Shown piece after piece: positions 51,818-60,617 of a stretch of 64,000 nt of DNA. The translations under genes were made by a program, and so were the position numbers. Source of the stretch: Rhodococcus wratislaviensis. Lineage in GTDB: Bacteria > Actinomycetota > Actinomycetes > Mycobacteriales > Mycobacteriaceae. Each line of letters opens with the position of its first letter. Position 1 is the first letter of the stretch. The notes below the pieces were generated by a model, which worked only from the letters and a program-made list of their open reading frames with translations, made no database searches and was not told the origin of the DNA. The stretch lies in the NCBI RefSeq assembly GCF_900455735.1, contig NZ_UAUI01000011.1, positions 434,001 to 498,000 of the forward strand. The letters are read 5' to 3'.

Positions 51818-53158
51818 GTGAACGACTCATATCTCGTCATCGGCGAAACCACCGTGGCCCGACGGGTCTGTGCGTCCCTCCGCGAAAGGGACTTTCACGT
51901 ACGTCATCTCGTCGCCCCCGACGACGACGAACTCCGCCTGGCAATGGCGGACGAACCTTGCGGGATGGCCGTACTGGTGCGCGACGACGTCGTCGCCCTG
52001 CGTTACGCGCTGGCCGCCGCGCACATCTCGGCGTCGATCCCGTTGGTGGTGACGATCTTCGACCGCACGGTCGCGGACCAGCTGTCCCAGCTGCTTCCGC
52101 AGTGCGAGGTGACGTCACCGGCAGATCTCGCCGCACCCACGCTCGCCGGTCCGTGCCTGGAACCGGAACTCGTCGCGGCCCGGCACGCGGGCGAGCACAT
52201 GCTGACTGTCCGGATGATCGACGGACACCCCGAGGGCGCGCACGTCGACCTGCCCCGGCGGAACTGGTGGCGCACCGCGGCGACCGGCGCGACCGGACTG
52301 TTGCGGTCGCACGACATCGGCACGCGCATCCTGCTCGGTGGGCTCGCCGGACTTCTCGCGGTCCTGTTCGCCGACTGGTTGTGGCTGATGCTCGGTCAGC
52401 ACGTGGCACCGCTCGACGCGTTCAACGAGGCGGTGCGGGTGGTGACCACTGTGGGCCCGGGAACCGACACCCACGGCAGCCCCGCCTACGCGGTGTTCGC
52501 CTCGGTGGCGATGCTGCTCACCGTGGTGTTCACGGCCATGTTCACCGCCGGGATCATCGAGCGCCTGCTCGGCCCCCGGCTGGTCGGCCTGGTGGGCAGC
52601 CGGGTTCTGCCCCGCTCCGGCCACGTCATCGTGGTGGGCCTCGGCCAGGTCGGGCTCCGGCTCTGCCGGGAGCTACAGGCTCTCGGTGTCGCGGTGGTGG
52701 GCGTCGAACGCGACCCCCACGCCAAGAACTTGCGGCTCGTGCGGGCGATGAACATCCCGACCGTCGTCGGGCACGGCGGCGACCGTGAACTCCTCGAGCG
52801 ACTGGGCGTCGGCCGCGCCCTGGCGCTGGCCGCCGTCGGATCCGACGACCTGGACAACATCGCGGTGTCGGTGGCCGCGCAGGCCCTGTCCCCCGGGCTG
52901 CGGCTGGTCCTGCGGGCCGGCGAGCAGGAGGCGATCGCCGAGACGCGGTCGCTGCTGCGGCTCGGAATCATCCGCGACGTCACCAGCCTGAGCGCCACGT
53001 ACGTGGTGGCCAAGCTGATCGGCCTGCAACCGCAGGGGGTCGTGGCGGACGGCAGCCACCTCTACCTGGAGGTACCGACGGCGGAATCGTCCGAGCCCGT
53101 GTTCACCGAGCTGCCCGTGTCGCCGCGGATGAGCTGCCGGCACCTCGTCACCACGTAG
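51818..53158 (+). CDS. Two-RCK ion channel-like protein with altered filter
   Basis: 446 aa. An N-terminal Rossmann/RCK-like domain (YLVIGETTVARRVCASLR) is followed by two membrane helices (about 168-192 and 225-247) around a pore loop, then a second RCK domain with GLGQVGLRLCREL at 274-286 and VVGVERDP. The filter position reads TTVGPG (210-215) where K+ channels have T-V-G-Y-G, so selectivity or conduction may differ. GTG start with GGAAGG upstream. Convergent with RidA, 4-base gap. Confidence 0.78.
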   Translation: MNDSYLVIGETTVARRVCASLRERDFHVRHLVAPDDDELRLAMADEPCGMAVLVRDDVVALRYALAAAHISASIPLVVTIFDRTVADQLSQLLPQCEVTSPADLAAPTLAGPCLEPELVAARHAGEHMLTVRMIDGHPEGAHVDLPRRNWWRTAATGATGLLRSHDIGTRILLGGLAGLLAVLFADWLWLMLGQHVAPLDAFNEAVRVVTTVGPGTDTHGSPAYAVFASVAMLLTVVFTAMFTAGIIERLLGPRLVGLVGSRVLPRSGHVIVVGLGQVGLRLCRELQALGVAVVGVERDPHAKNLRLVRAMNIPTVVGHGGDRELLERLGVGRALALAAVGSDDLDNIAVSVAAQALSPGLRLVLRAGEQEAIAETRSLLRLGIIRDVTSLSATYVVAKLIGLQPQGVVADGSHLYLEVPTAESSEPVFTELPVSPRMSCRHLVTT

Positions 53159-53162
53159 CGAC

Positions 53163-53567
53163 CTAGCCGGTCACTGCCAGCGCGTCGATCTCGACGAGCA
53201 TGACCTCGTGTGGGAGGTCGACGAACACCGTGGTCCGGCACGGCAGCTGTCCGCTCGGCACGTTCTCCGCGATGAACTCGCCGTACACGTCGTTCATCGC
53301 GGCGAAGTCGTCGCGGGTGGTGAGGTAGACGCGGAACATCAGCACGTCCTCCACGCTCGCGCCGCCGGCTTCGAGGATCGCCTTGACGTTCTCGAGAGTG
53401 CGACGGGTCTGCTCGCGCACGTCGCCCTCCGCGATGTACTTGTTGGTGACGGGGTCCATCGGTCCCTGCCCCGACACCTGGAGCATGTTTCCCTTCTTGA
53501 TGCCCTGGCTGAACGTGTGTGCGGGGGCGGGGGCGCCTTCGGTGCGGATGACGGTGGTGTCGGACAT
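53163..53567 (-). CDS. RidA family imine deaminase
   Basis: 134 aa. GQGPMDP, VREQTRRTLENVKAILEAGGAS, and the catalytic arginine in LPCRTTVFVDLP. RidA hydrolyses reactive 2-enamine/imine intermediates left by PLP dehydratases. AGGAG 8 bases before the ATG. Its gene sits ahead in the same operon side as the IclR regulator and sugar kinase, next to a PLP dehydratase-like gene, which fits the chemistry. Confidence 0.9.
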   Translation of the reverse strand: MSDTTVIRTEGAPAPAHTFSQGIKKGNMLQVSGQGPMDPVTNKYIAEGDVREQTRRTLENVKAILEAGGASVEDVLMFRVYLTTRDDFAAMNDVYGEFIAENVPSGQLPCRTTVFVDLPHEVMLVEIDALAVTG

Positions 53568-53611
53568 ATCGATTCTCCTGTGTGTGGTTACTTTTCGGGT
53601 GGACGGGACGG

Positions 53612-54361
53612 TCAGGGCTGGGCGCGGTATCCGCAGTCGCGGGAGATCCGCGCCCCCACGGCCTGAAGGGGTTCGAGCAGGTCGAGGACGCGTTCGTAGC
53701 TGAGCACGACGTCGGGCACCGAGACGGAGACGGCGGCGACGACGCGGCCGGACGCGCCGCGGATGGGCACCCCGATGCAGTTGACGGACGGCTCGTTCTC
53801 CTCCTGGTCGTGCGCCCAGCCCTGCTCCCGGACCGTGCGGATCTCGTCGAGGTAGCGTTCGGGCGTCGTGATCGTGTTGGCGGTGCGGGCGGAGAAGTCC
53901 ATCGAATCGACGAGGGGCCGCAGTTCCGAATCCGGCAGGTCGGCGAGGATCACCTTCGCGACCGCGGTGGAATTGAGGTTGGCGCGCAGTCCGATTCGCG
54001 AGTACATCCTGATCTGATCGTGCGATTCGAGTTTGTCGATGTACACCACGTCACCTCCTTCCATCGCCGCGAGGTGCGTGGTGCGCCCGTATTCGCGGTT
54101 GAACGCGACGAGGTGCGGTGACGCGATGCGACGGACTTCCCGCTGATCGGTGGCCTGCGCGGCGAGCTCGAAGATGCGGGAACCGAGGTGGTACTGGTTA
54201 CTGTTGTCGCGGAACGTGAACCGCTCGTCGGACAGGGTTCGCAGCAGCCGGAGAACGGTGGTCTTGTGGACACCGGTGGATTCGGCCAGCTGGTCGAGAT
54301 TGGCGGGACCGTTGCCGAGTTGCACCAGCAGGTGCAGGGCGCGGGAGACACTCTGACTCAT
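53612..54361 (-). CDS. IclR family regulator of the sugar-acid/D-amino acid cluster
   Basis: 249 aa. Helix-turn-helix residues about 5-60 (VSRALHLLVQLG, TGVHKTTVLRLLRTL); effector domain SRIGLRANLNSTAVAKVIL, GWAHDQEENEPSVNCIGVP. ATG 54361 overlaps the kinase stop (ATGA) and has GGAG upstream. KdgR-type repressors of ketodeoxygluconate pathways belong to this family. Probable operator at 55508-55528. Confidence 0.9.
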   Translation of the reverse strand: MSQSVSRALHLLVQLGNGPANLDQLAESTGVHKTTVLRLLRTLSDERFTFRDNSNQYHLGSRIFELAAQATDQREVRRIASPHLVAFNREYGRTTHLAAMEGGDVVYIDKLESHDQIRMYSRIGLRANLNSTAVAKVILADLPDSELRPLVDSMDFSARTANTITTPERYLDEIRTVREQGWAHDQEENEPSVNCIGVPIRGASGRVVAAVSVSVPDVVLSYERVLDLLEPLQAVGARISRDCGYRAQP

Positions 54362-55371
54362 CCGTTCACTCCACTTTCTCGGGGGGAGAAGCCGTCGGCG
54401 GTGACGCTCGTTGCCGCCCAGTCCGATTCGGAGCACCGGAGCAGCTCGTCCAGCAGTTCGGCGGGCGGCGGGGGCGCCGAGTCCGCGGCCACCGTCAGGG
54501 TGGCGGCGGCACCGATGTGCCCGCGGCGCAGGCACCGTGCCTGATCGTCGCCGCGCACCACACCGCTGAGATATCCGGCGGCGAAGGCATCGCCCGCGCC
54601 GACGGGTTCGACGACGTCGACGCGGAGCGCGGGAACCGCAACACTGCGTCCACTTCGGTCGACGGCCAGCGCCCGGTGCGCTCCGTCCTTGACGACGACG
54701 GTGGCCGGGGCGGGCAGGATGAGCCGCAACTCGTGTGGATCCGCGGTTCCGAGAACGCGCAGGGCCTCGTCCGCGCCGACGAGAACCAGATCGGCGAGAT
54801 TCGCCAGTTCCACGACCATCCGCGGGTCGCCGTCCGGCCACAGTTGCTCACGCCAGTTGACGTCGAAGCTGACCACACCGGAGATTCCCGGCCGGTCGCG
54901 GAGAAGCCTCCGCATCAGCGCGAGGCACGAATCGGACAGGGCAGGTGTGATTCCGCTGCAGTGGACCACGGCGGCGCGGCCGAACAGGTCCGCGACCGCC
55001 GGCCTGTCGAGGAATCCGGGATCCATGGCCGATGCCGCCGAACCCGCCCGGGAATACAGGCTGTCGGTCCTCGGCTCGCCGTGGTCGTCGAGGGCGGTGG
55101 ATTTCGAGTAGTGCCCGGTGGGCCTGCCGGGGTCGACCTCGATCGCGCGGACGTCGACACCCCGGGCCTGCAGTTCGGTGCGGATGAGGACGCCGAACTC
55201 GTCGTCGCCGAGCCGTCCGACCCAGGCGGCCGGGACACCCAGCGCGGCGAGGCCGGCGGCGACGTTCGCCTCGGCGCCGGCGAGGTGGAGTGTCGAGTCC
55301 GGGGCCACCAGAACCATCGCCTCACCGAGGCACGCGACACCGGACTCGGGGGTGGGGGTCGATTCCTGCAC
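54358..55371 (-). CDS. PfkB family sugar kinase, probable 2-keto-3-deoxygluconate kinase
   Basis: 337 aa ribokinase-fold enzyme. GEAMVLVAPDS at the N terminus, GAEANVAAGLAALGV sugar-binding motif, and PVGAGDAFAAGYLSG with the catalytic Asp. Resembles KdgK, forming KDPG from KDG and ATP. The KDPG aldolase encoded across the divergent promoter supports this. GTG or ATG start; translationally coupled to the regulator downstream. Confidence 0.82.
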   Translation of the reverse strand: MQESTPTPESGVACLGEAMVLVAPDSTLHLAGAEANVAAGLAALGVPAAWVGRLGDDEFGVLIRTELQARGVDVRAIEVDPGRPTGHYSKSTALDDHGEPRTDSLYSRAGSAASAMDPGFLDRPAVADLFGRAAVVHCSGITPALSDSCLALMRRLLRDRPGISGVVSFDVNWREQLWPDGDPRMVVELANLADLVLVGADEALRVLGTADPHELRLILPAPATVVVKDGAHRALAVDRSGRSVAVPALRVDVVEPVGAGDAFAAGYLSGVVRGDDQARCLRRGHIGAAATLTVAADSAPPPPAELLDELLRCSESDWAATSVTADGFSPRESGVNG

Positions 55372-55507
55372 TTGTTACCTCTACGACTGCTCGGACGGGC
55401 ACTGGAGTTGCGTTTCGAGAGCCCTCGCCCCTGCGATGCATGCCACACCGGACCGTTGACGATGACCCAGGCCAATGCTAGACATAGGTGACTCAAAAAC
55501 GCAATCA

Positions 55508-55528
55508 ACGTTGCATAGAGCGCAACGT
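55508..55528. promoter_or_regulatory. ACGTTGC-N7-GCAACGT palindrome, probable IclR operator
   Basis: Perfect 7-bp arms with a 7-base spacer ATAGAGC in the divergent promoter between the kinase-regulator-RidA unit and the dehydratase-aldolase-permease unit. Related half-sites AACGCAA (55498-55504) and GTTGCG (55413-55418) lie nearby. Confidence 0.65.
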
Positions 55529-55592
55529 AGCACTTCACGGCCATTCCTCCGATGAAGGCCTGCCCCACAAAACCCGAACGACAGGATCGACG

Positions 55593-56915
55593 ATGACGCT
55601 CAGCGGACCGGACACACTCGATTCCGGCGCCTTGGCGGAGCTCGACGAGCTGCGCTTGTCCGACGTGGACAAAGCCCTCCCCTCCGCGGCGAACGGCCTC
55701 ACCAAGACCGAGTTCCTCGGAACGCAGCCGAGGCTGTCCGCCTTCAGCACCCCCGTGATGGTCCTCGACGAGACGGCCATCGCCGGCAACCTCGACACGA
55801 TGGCGGCCTGGTGCGAGGCGCACGGAGTCGACCTCGCTCCGCACGGGAAGACGACGATGTCCCCGGTGCTGTGGGACCGGCAGATCCGCAGCGGCGCCTG
55901 GGGGATCACGCTGGCGAACTTCGGTCAGCTCCGGGTGGCGGTGCGATTCGGCGCGCGCCGGGTGCAGATAGCGAACTCGCTCGTCGACCCGACCGCACTG
56001 CGGTGGCTGGCCGAGCAGATGGACGCGAACCCGGAACTCGAAGTCCTCATGTGGGCCGACTCCCCGCAGACGGTCGACGCGATGACCGAGGCGCTCGCGG
56101 ACGTCACGGTGGTCCGTCCACTGCCCGTGCTCGTCGAACTCGGCGGAGAGGGAGGACGCACCGGCGCACGATCCGTGGCCGAGGCAGTGAAGGTGGCCGA
56201 ACGGATCGGTGAAAGCCCCGCACTCCGGTTGGCCGGCGTCTCCGGCTACGAGGGGGCCCTCGCACACGACGCCTCCGAGGAGTCCCTCGCACGGGTCCGC
56301 ACATACCTCCGGTCGATGGCCGAACTGCATCGCCGGCTCGAGGCCGAGGGGCGCTACCCCGAGGGTCGGGACGTGTACGTGACCGCGGGCGGCAGTGCCT
56401 ACTTCGACGTGGTCGCCGAGGTGCTCGCCGAACTTGCCGGTGGCAGAACCAAAGTGGTGGTCCGCGCCGGCGCGTACATCATCCACGACGACGGCTTCTA
56501 CACCGGGATCTCACCGTTCGGCCGCGGCGAAGACAGGCAGGCACGTCGTCTCACGTCGGCGATGCACACATGGGCCCGGGTGGTGTCCCGCCCCGAGCCT
56601 GGCCTCGCCCTGCTGGACGCCGGCAAGCGCGACGTCCCGTTCGACGAAGGACTCCCCACCGCGCAGGCCGTCGCCGGCCAACTCGGGGCGGCGCCGCGGC
56701 CCCTCGTCGGCACCGAAGTGACCGCCGTCAACGACCAGCACGCGTTCCTCCGGCTCGATCCCGCACGGCCGGAACACGATCTGCGTGTCGGGGACGTCGT
56801 CCGGCTCGGTCTCTCCCACCCGTGCACCGCGTTCGACAAGTGGCGCTGGATTCCCGTCGTCGGTGACGACTCCGACGATCCTGTCGTCGTCGACCTGATC
56901 CGCACCTTCTTCTGA
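55593..56915 (+). CDS. PLP-dependent D-amino-acid dehydratase/aldolase-like enzyme (alanine racemase N-fold)
   Basis: 440 aa fold-type III PLP enzyme of the D-serine dehydratase/D-threonine aldolase family. PLP lysine in APHGKTTMSPVLWDRQI, VELGGEGGRTGARS phosphate-side region, and the metal pair in LSHPCTAFDKW (His and Cys) near the C terminus. Longer than DSD (about 380). D-configured 2-amino acids such as D-serine, D-threonine or D-glucosaminate are possible substrates; see findings. The ATG follows AGGA. Start of a four-gene plus-strand operon. Confidence 0.82.
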   Translation: MTLSGPDTLDSGALAELDELRLSDVDKALPSAANGLTKTEFLGTQPRLSAFSTPVMVLDETAIAGNLDTMAAWCEAHGVDLAPHGKTTMSPVLWDRQIRSGAWGITLANFGQLRVAVRFGARRVQIANSLVDPTALRWLAEQMDANPELEVLMWADSPQTVDAMTEALADVTVVRPLPVLVELGGEGGRTGARSVAEAVKVAERIGESPALRLAGVSGYEGALAHDASEESLARVRTYLRSMAELHRRLEAEGRYPEGRDVYVTAGGSAYFDVVAEVLAELAGGRTKVVVRAGAYIIHDDGFYTGISPFGRGEDRQARRLTSAMHTWARVVSRPEPGLALLDAGKRDVPFDEGLPTAQAVAGQLGAAPRPLVGTEVTAVNDQHAFLRLDPARPEHDLRVGDVVRLGLSHPCTAFDKWRWIPVVGDDSDDPVVVDLIRTFF

Positions 56916-56937
56916 TCCCCGGCCGAGGACTCACATC

Positions 56938-58557
56938 ATGACCACTCTGATCCGTTCCGCCACCGTCGTCGACGGTTCGGAGGCGCCGAGGTACCGCGCC
57001 GACGTGCTCGTCGACGGAGACCGGATCGCCGAAATCTGGCCCGAAACAGATCACTCCGAGACCGGACGCCCCCGCGCGGATCAGGTGATCGACGCCGACG
57101 GCCTGGTGCTCGCGCCCGGTTTCATCGACATGCACGCCCACTCGGACCTGCAGATCCTGCTGAACCCCGAACACCCGTCGCGGATCACCCAGGGCGTCAC
57201 CACCGAGGTACTCGGACAGGACGGGCTCTCCTACGCGCCCGTCACCGACGACGTGCTCGCGGTGGTCCGGCGCAAGATCGCGGGGTGGAACACCGATCCC
57301 GAGGATTTCGACTTCTCCTGGCGGAGCGTGGGCGAATACCTCGACCGGCTCGATCGCGGCATCGCCACCAACGTCGCGTATCTCGTCCCGCACGGGGTCG
57401 TCCGGGCGCTGGTGGTCGGCTGGGACGACCGGCCGGCGACGCCGTCGGAGATCGAGGAGATGCAGCGGATCGTGGCGCAGTCCATGGCGGAGGGCGCCGT
57501 CGGGTTGTCCGCGGGGCTGACCTACACGCCGGGGATGTACGCGGACAACGAGGAGTTGCTGGCACTGTGCCGGACCGTCGCCGAGTACGGCGGCTACTTC
57601 TCCCCGCACCACCGGTCCTACGGCGCCGGCGCCATGGAGGCCTACGCCGAGATGGTCGACCTGACGTCGCGGGCCGGGTGCGCTCTGCATCTCGCCCACG
57701 CCACACTGAACTTCGGACCCAACAAGGGCCGCGCCCCGGAACTGCTGGCCCTGCTCGACACGGCCGAAGCCGCCGGCGCGGACATCAGCCTCGACACCTA
57801 CCCCTACCTTCCCGGCGCCACCACGCTGTCGGCGATCCTGCCCAGCTGGGCGTCGGCGGGGAGCATGGAACAGACGCTCGATCGTCTCCGGGATCCGGTT
57901 GCACTCGAACGTATCCGGGAACATCTCGAGGTCACCGGCTCCGACGGCTGCCACGGGGTGATCGCCGAGTGGCACACGCTCGAGATCAGCGGCGTGCAGA
58001 ACGCGGAACTCGACGACTACGTCGGGAAGACCGTCGCGGACATCGCCGTCGCCGAGAACCGCGACCCCTTCGACGTGTGCATCGACATCCTGATCCGCGA
58101 CCAGCTCGGAAGCGGCATCCTGCAACACGTCGGCCACGAGGAGAACGTGCGCGCGATCATGCAGCACCCCCGGCACACCGGCGGCAGCGACGGACTGCTG
58201 GTCGGCGCGAAACCGCACCCACGCGGATGGGGAACGTTCGCGCGCTACCTCGGGCACTACAGCCGCGACCTGGGTCTGATGTCCCTCGAAGAGTGCGTCG
58301 GTCACCTCAGCGGCCGAGCCGCGACCCGGTTGCGACTCGTCGACCGCGGATTCGTCCGCCGCGGCTACGCCGCTGACCTCGTGCTCTTCGATCCGGACAC
58401 GGTCAGCGACACCGCGACCTACGCGCAGCCGCGCCAGGCGGCGGCCGGAATCACCCACGTATTCGTCCGCGGCCGCCTCGCCCTCGAGGACGGCCGCCTC
58501 ACCGGCGCGACCGCCGGAAGATCATTGCGCCGCGAAGAAGGAGGAGCAGTTCGATGA
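56938..58557 (+). CDS. N-acyl-D-amino-acid deacylase (D-aminoacylase)
   Basis: 539 aa amidohydrolase. GFIDMHAHSDLQILLNP provides the HxH metal pair; HLAHATLNFGPNKG, SDGLLVGAKPHPRGWGTFARYLG and the C-terminal GYAADLVLFDPDTV barrel-closing motif are diagnostic. Removes an acyl (acetyl/formyl) group from an N-acyl-D-amino acid. Lies 22 bases after the dehydratase and overlaps the aldolase by ATGA. Confidence 0.9.
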   Translation: MTTLIRSATVVDGSEAPRYRADVLVDGDRIAEIWPETDHSETGRPRADQVIDADGLVLAPGFIDMHAHSDLQILLNPEHPSRITQGVTTEVLGQDGLSYAPVTDDVLAVVRRKIAGWNTDPEDFDFSWRSVGEYLDRLDRGIATNVAYLVPHGVVRALVVGWDDRPATPSEIEEMQRIVAQSMAEGAVGLSAGLTYTPGMYADNEELLALCRTVAEYGGYFSPHHRSYGAGAMEAYAEMVDLTSRAGCALHLAHATLNFGPNKGRAPELLALLDTAEAAGADISLDTYPYLPGATTLSAILPSWASAGSMEQTLDRLRDPVALERIREHLEVTGSDGCHGVIAEWHTLEISGVQNAELDDYVGKTVADIAVAENRDPFDVCIDILIRDQLGSGILQHVGHEENVRAIMQHPRHTGGSDGLLVGAKPHPRGWGTFARYLGHYSRDLGLMSLEECVGHLSGRAATRLRLVDRGFVRRGYAADLVLFDPDTVSDTATYAQPRQAAAGITHVFVRGRLALEDGRLTGATAGRSLRREEGGAVR

Positions 58558-59183
58558 CCGAGATCGACATTCTGCGTGCCGACCGGGTATTGACGGTGGT
58601 GCGAGCGGAGACCATCCCCGACGCCGCGGACCTGTGCCACGCCCTCGCCGAGGGCGGAATCCGGACGGTCGAGCTGACGTTCACCACGCCCGACGTGCTC
58701 CATCATCTCGGCCGCGCCGCCGACGCCGCAGCCGCGGCAGGCAGCGTCCTCGGCGTCGGAACCGTGATGACCGGCGATCAGGCGGCCGCCGCGATCGACG
58801 CAGGCGCCCGGTTCCTCGTCACCCCCGGCATCCGTCCCGACGTCGCGAAAGTCGCTACGGGAAGGTCGATTCCCGTTTTCCTCGGTGCCTTCACCCCCAC
58901 CGAGGTGGCCATGGCCGTCGACCTCGGCTCTGCCGCGGTCAAGATCTTCCCCGCCAAGCGGCTCGGCCCCGACTACCTGTCGGACCTGCACGGACCGTAT
59001 CCCGGCGTGGAACTCCTCCCGTCGGGCGGGATCAACGATTCCAACGCCCGCCAGTTCCTCGACGCCGGCGCGCTGGCCGTGTGCGCAGGCACCAGCGTCG
59101 TCCCACCGTCCAGCGTCGCGGCAGGCAACTGGACCGACATCACCGACCGCGCACGATCGTTCGTCACCGCGCTCTCGAACTAG
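58554..59183 (+). CDS. eda: 2-dehydro-3-deoxyphosphogluconate aldolase (KDPG aldolase)
   Basis: 209 aa, normal length. GIRTVELTFTTPD (catalytic Glu), LVTPGIRPDVAK, AFTPTEV and the Schiff-base lysine in AAVKIFPAKRLGPDYL. Cleaves KDPG to pyruvate and glyceraldehyde 3-phosphate, last step of Entner-Doudoroff-type routes. ATG 58554 overlaps the deacylase stop; GAAGGAGGAG precedes it. Confidence 0.92.
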   Translation: MTEIDILRADRVLTVVRAETIPDAADLCHALAEGGIRTVELTFTTPDVLHHLGRAADAAAAAGSVLGVGTVMTGDQAAAAIDAGARFLVTPGIRPDVAKVATGRSIPVFLGAFTPTEVAMAVDLGSAAVKIFPAKRLGPDYLSDLHGPYPGVELLPSGGINDSNARQFLDAGALAVCAGTSVVPPSSVAAGNWTDITDRARSFVTALSN

Positions 59184-59225
59184 CACCACTCTCGCCCGAC
59201 CCCACCCACCTCCCCTGGAGACGCA

Positions 59226-60617
59226 ATGACGTCGTTCGTCGACTGGCTGCAGCACGACACAGCCGGACTACTCACTCTCGCAGCGGTATCCATCGCCGTG
59301 CTGTTGATCCTCATCATCAAGCTGAAGCTCGAGCCGTTCATCGCACTGATCGTCGTCGGTGTCGGCGTCGCGCTCATCGCGGGAGTGTCGGTGGTCGAAC
59401 TGGTCGGCACACCGACGTCGGCGGCCGACTCGATTCTGGAGAAGGGCTTCGGCGGCATCCTGGGGCACATCACCCCGATCATCGGCCTGGGCACCGTTCT
59501 CGGCGCGATGATGGAACGCTCCGGCGGAGCCGACGTCCTGACCGAACGTCTACTGAAGCTGTTCGGCCCCAAAGGCGCTCCGCTGGCGATGGGTGTCACC
59601 GGCCTGGTGCTGGGCATCCCGGTCTTCTTCGACATCGGCATCTTCATCCTCGCCCCGCTCGTGTACGTGGCGGCGAAGCGCGGCGGCAAGTCGCTGGTGA
59701 TGTACGCGATGCCGATGCTCGCCGGCCTGTCCATGACGCACGCGTTCCTGCCCCCGCACCCCGGACCCGTCGCCGCGGCCGGTCTGCTGCACGTCGACAT
59801 GGGCTGGATCATCATCATGGGCCTCGCCTGCGGCATCCCCGCCTGGTTCGTCAGTGGCGTCGTCTGGGGTAGCTGGATCGGCAAGCGCGTGATCATCGAG
59901 GTCCCGGACGAGTTCATCCCGGAGGAGAAGGAAGCCGACAAGAACCCGCCGCCACTCTGGCTGATCTCGTTCATCATCCTCGTGCCGATGGTGCTGATCC
60001 TCGGTGCGACGGTCGGCAACGTGGTCCTCGAAGAAGGCTCGACACTGCTGTCGGTCCTCATCTTCCTCGGCACACCCACGATCGCACTGACCATCGCCGT
60101 CCTGCTGGCGCTGTACCTGCTCGGTACCCGGCGCGGAATCACGGCGCAGGAGATCGGTGCGATGTCCGCGGCGGCGTTGAAGCCGGTCGGCATGATCCTG
60201 CTGGTCGTCGGTGCCGGAGCGTTCTTCGGCGCGGTGCTGCGGGCCACCGGAGTCGGGCAGGCCCTGGCCGACTCGATGGACGCGCTCGGTCTCCCGATCA
60301 TCCTGTCCGCGTACCTGATCAGCTGCGCACTCCGCATCGCCCAGGGTTCGGCGACCGTCGCCATCGTCACCACCGCAGGCGTCATCGAACCGTCGATCGC
60401 TGCCGGGAATTACTCCTCCCCGCAGATCGCCCTGATCGTGATCGCCGTGTCGGCCGGATCCATCATCGCCAGCCACGTCAACGACGGCGGATTCTGGATC
60501 GTGTCACGGTATTTCAACATGTCGGTGAAAGACACCCTGAAGACGTGGACGGTGCTCGAAACCATCCTGTCGGTGGTGGGCTTCGCGATGGCCTCGCTGA
60601 TCTGGGTGCTCGTCTAG
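59226..60617 (+). CDS. GntP family permease (gluconate/sugar-acid symporter)
   Basis: 463 aa, 12-14 membrane segments. GHITPIIGLGTVLGAMMERSGGA, PVFFDIGIFILAPL, MTHAFLPPHPGPVAAA and SGSIIASHVNDGGFW are the GntP signatures. Proton-coupled uptake of a sugar acid. Together with the deacylase this suggests import of an N-acyl sugar amino acid. Ends in TAG that shares CTAG with the convergent gene's stop. Confidence 0.92.
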   Translation: MTSFVDWLQHDTAGLLTLAAVSIAVLLILIIKLKLEPFIALIVVGVGVALIAGVSVVELVGTPTSAADSILEKGFGGILGHITPIIGLGTVLGAMMERSGGADVLTERLLKLFGPKGAPLAMGVTGLVLGIPVFFDIGIFILAPLVYVAAKRGGKSLVMYAMPMLAGLSMTHAFLPPHPGPVAAAGLLHVDMGWIIIMGLACGIPAWFVSGVVWGSWIGKRVIIEVPDEFIPEEKEADKNPPPLWLISFIILVPMVLILGATVGNVVLEEGSTLLSVLIFLGTPTIALTIAVLLALYLLGTRRGITAQEIGAMSAAALKPVGMILLVVGAGAFFGAVLRATGVGQALADSMDALGLPIILSAYLISCALRIAQGSATVAIVTTAGVIEPSIAAGNYSSPQIALIVIAVSAGSIIASHVNDGGFWIVSRYFNMSVKDTLKTWTVLETILSVVGFAMASLIWVLV

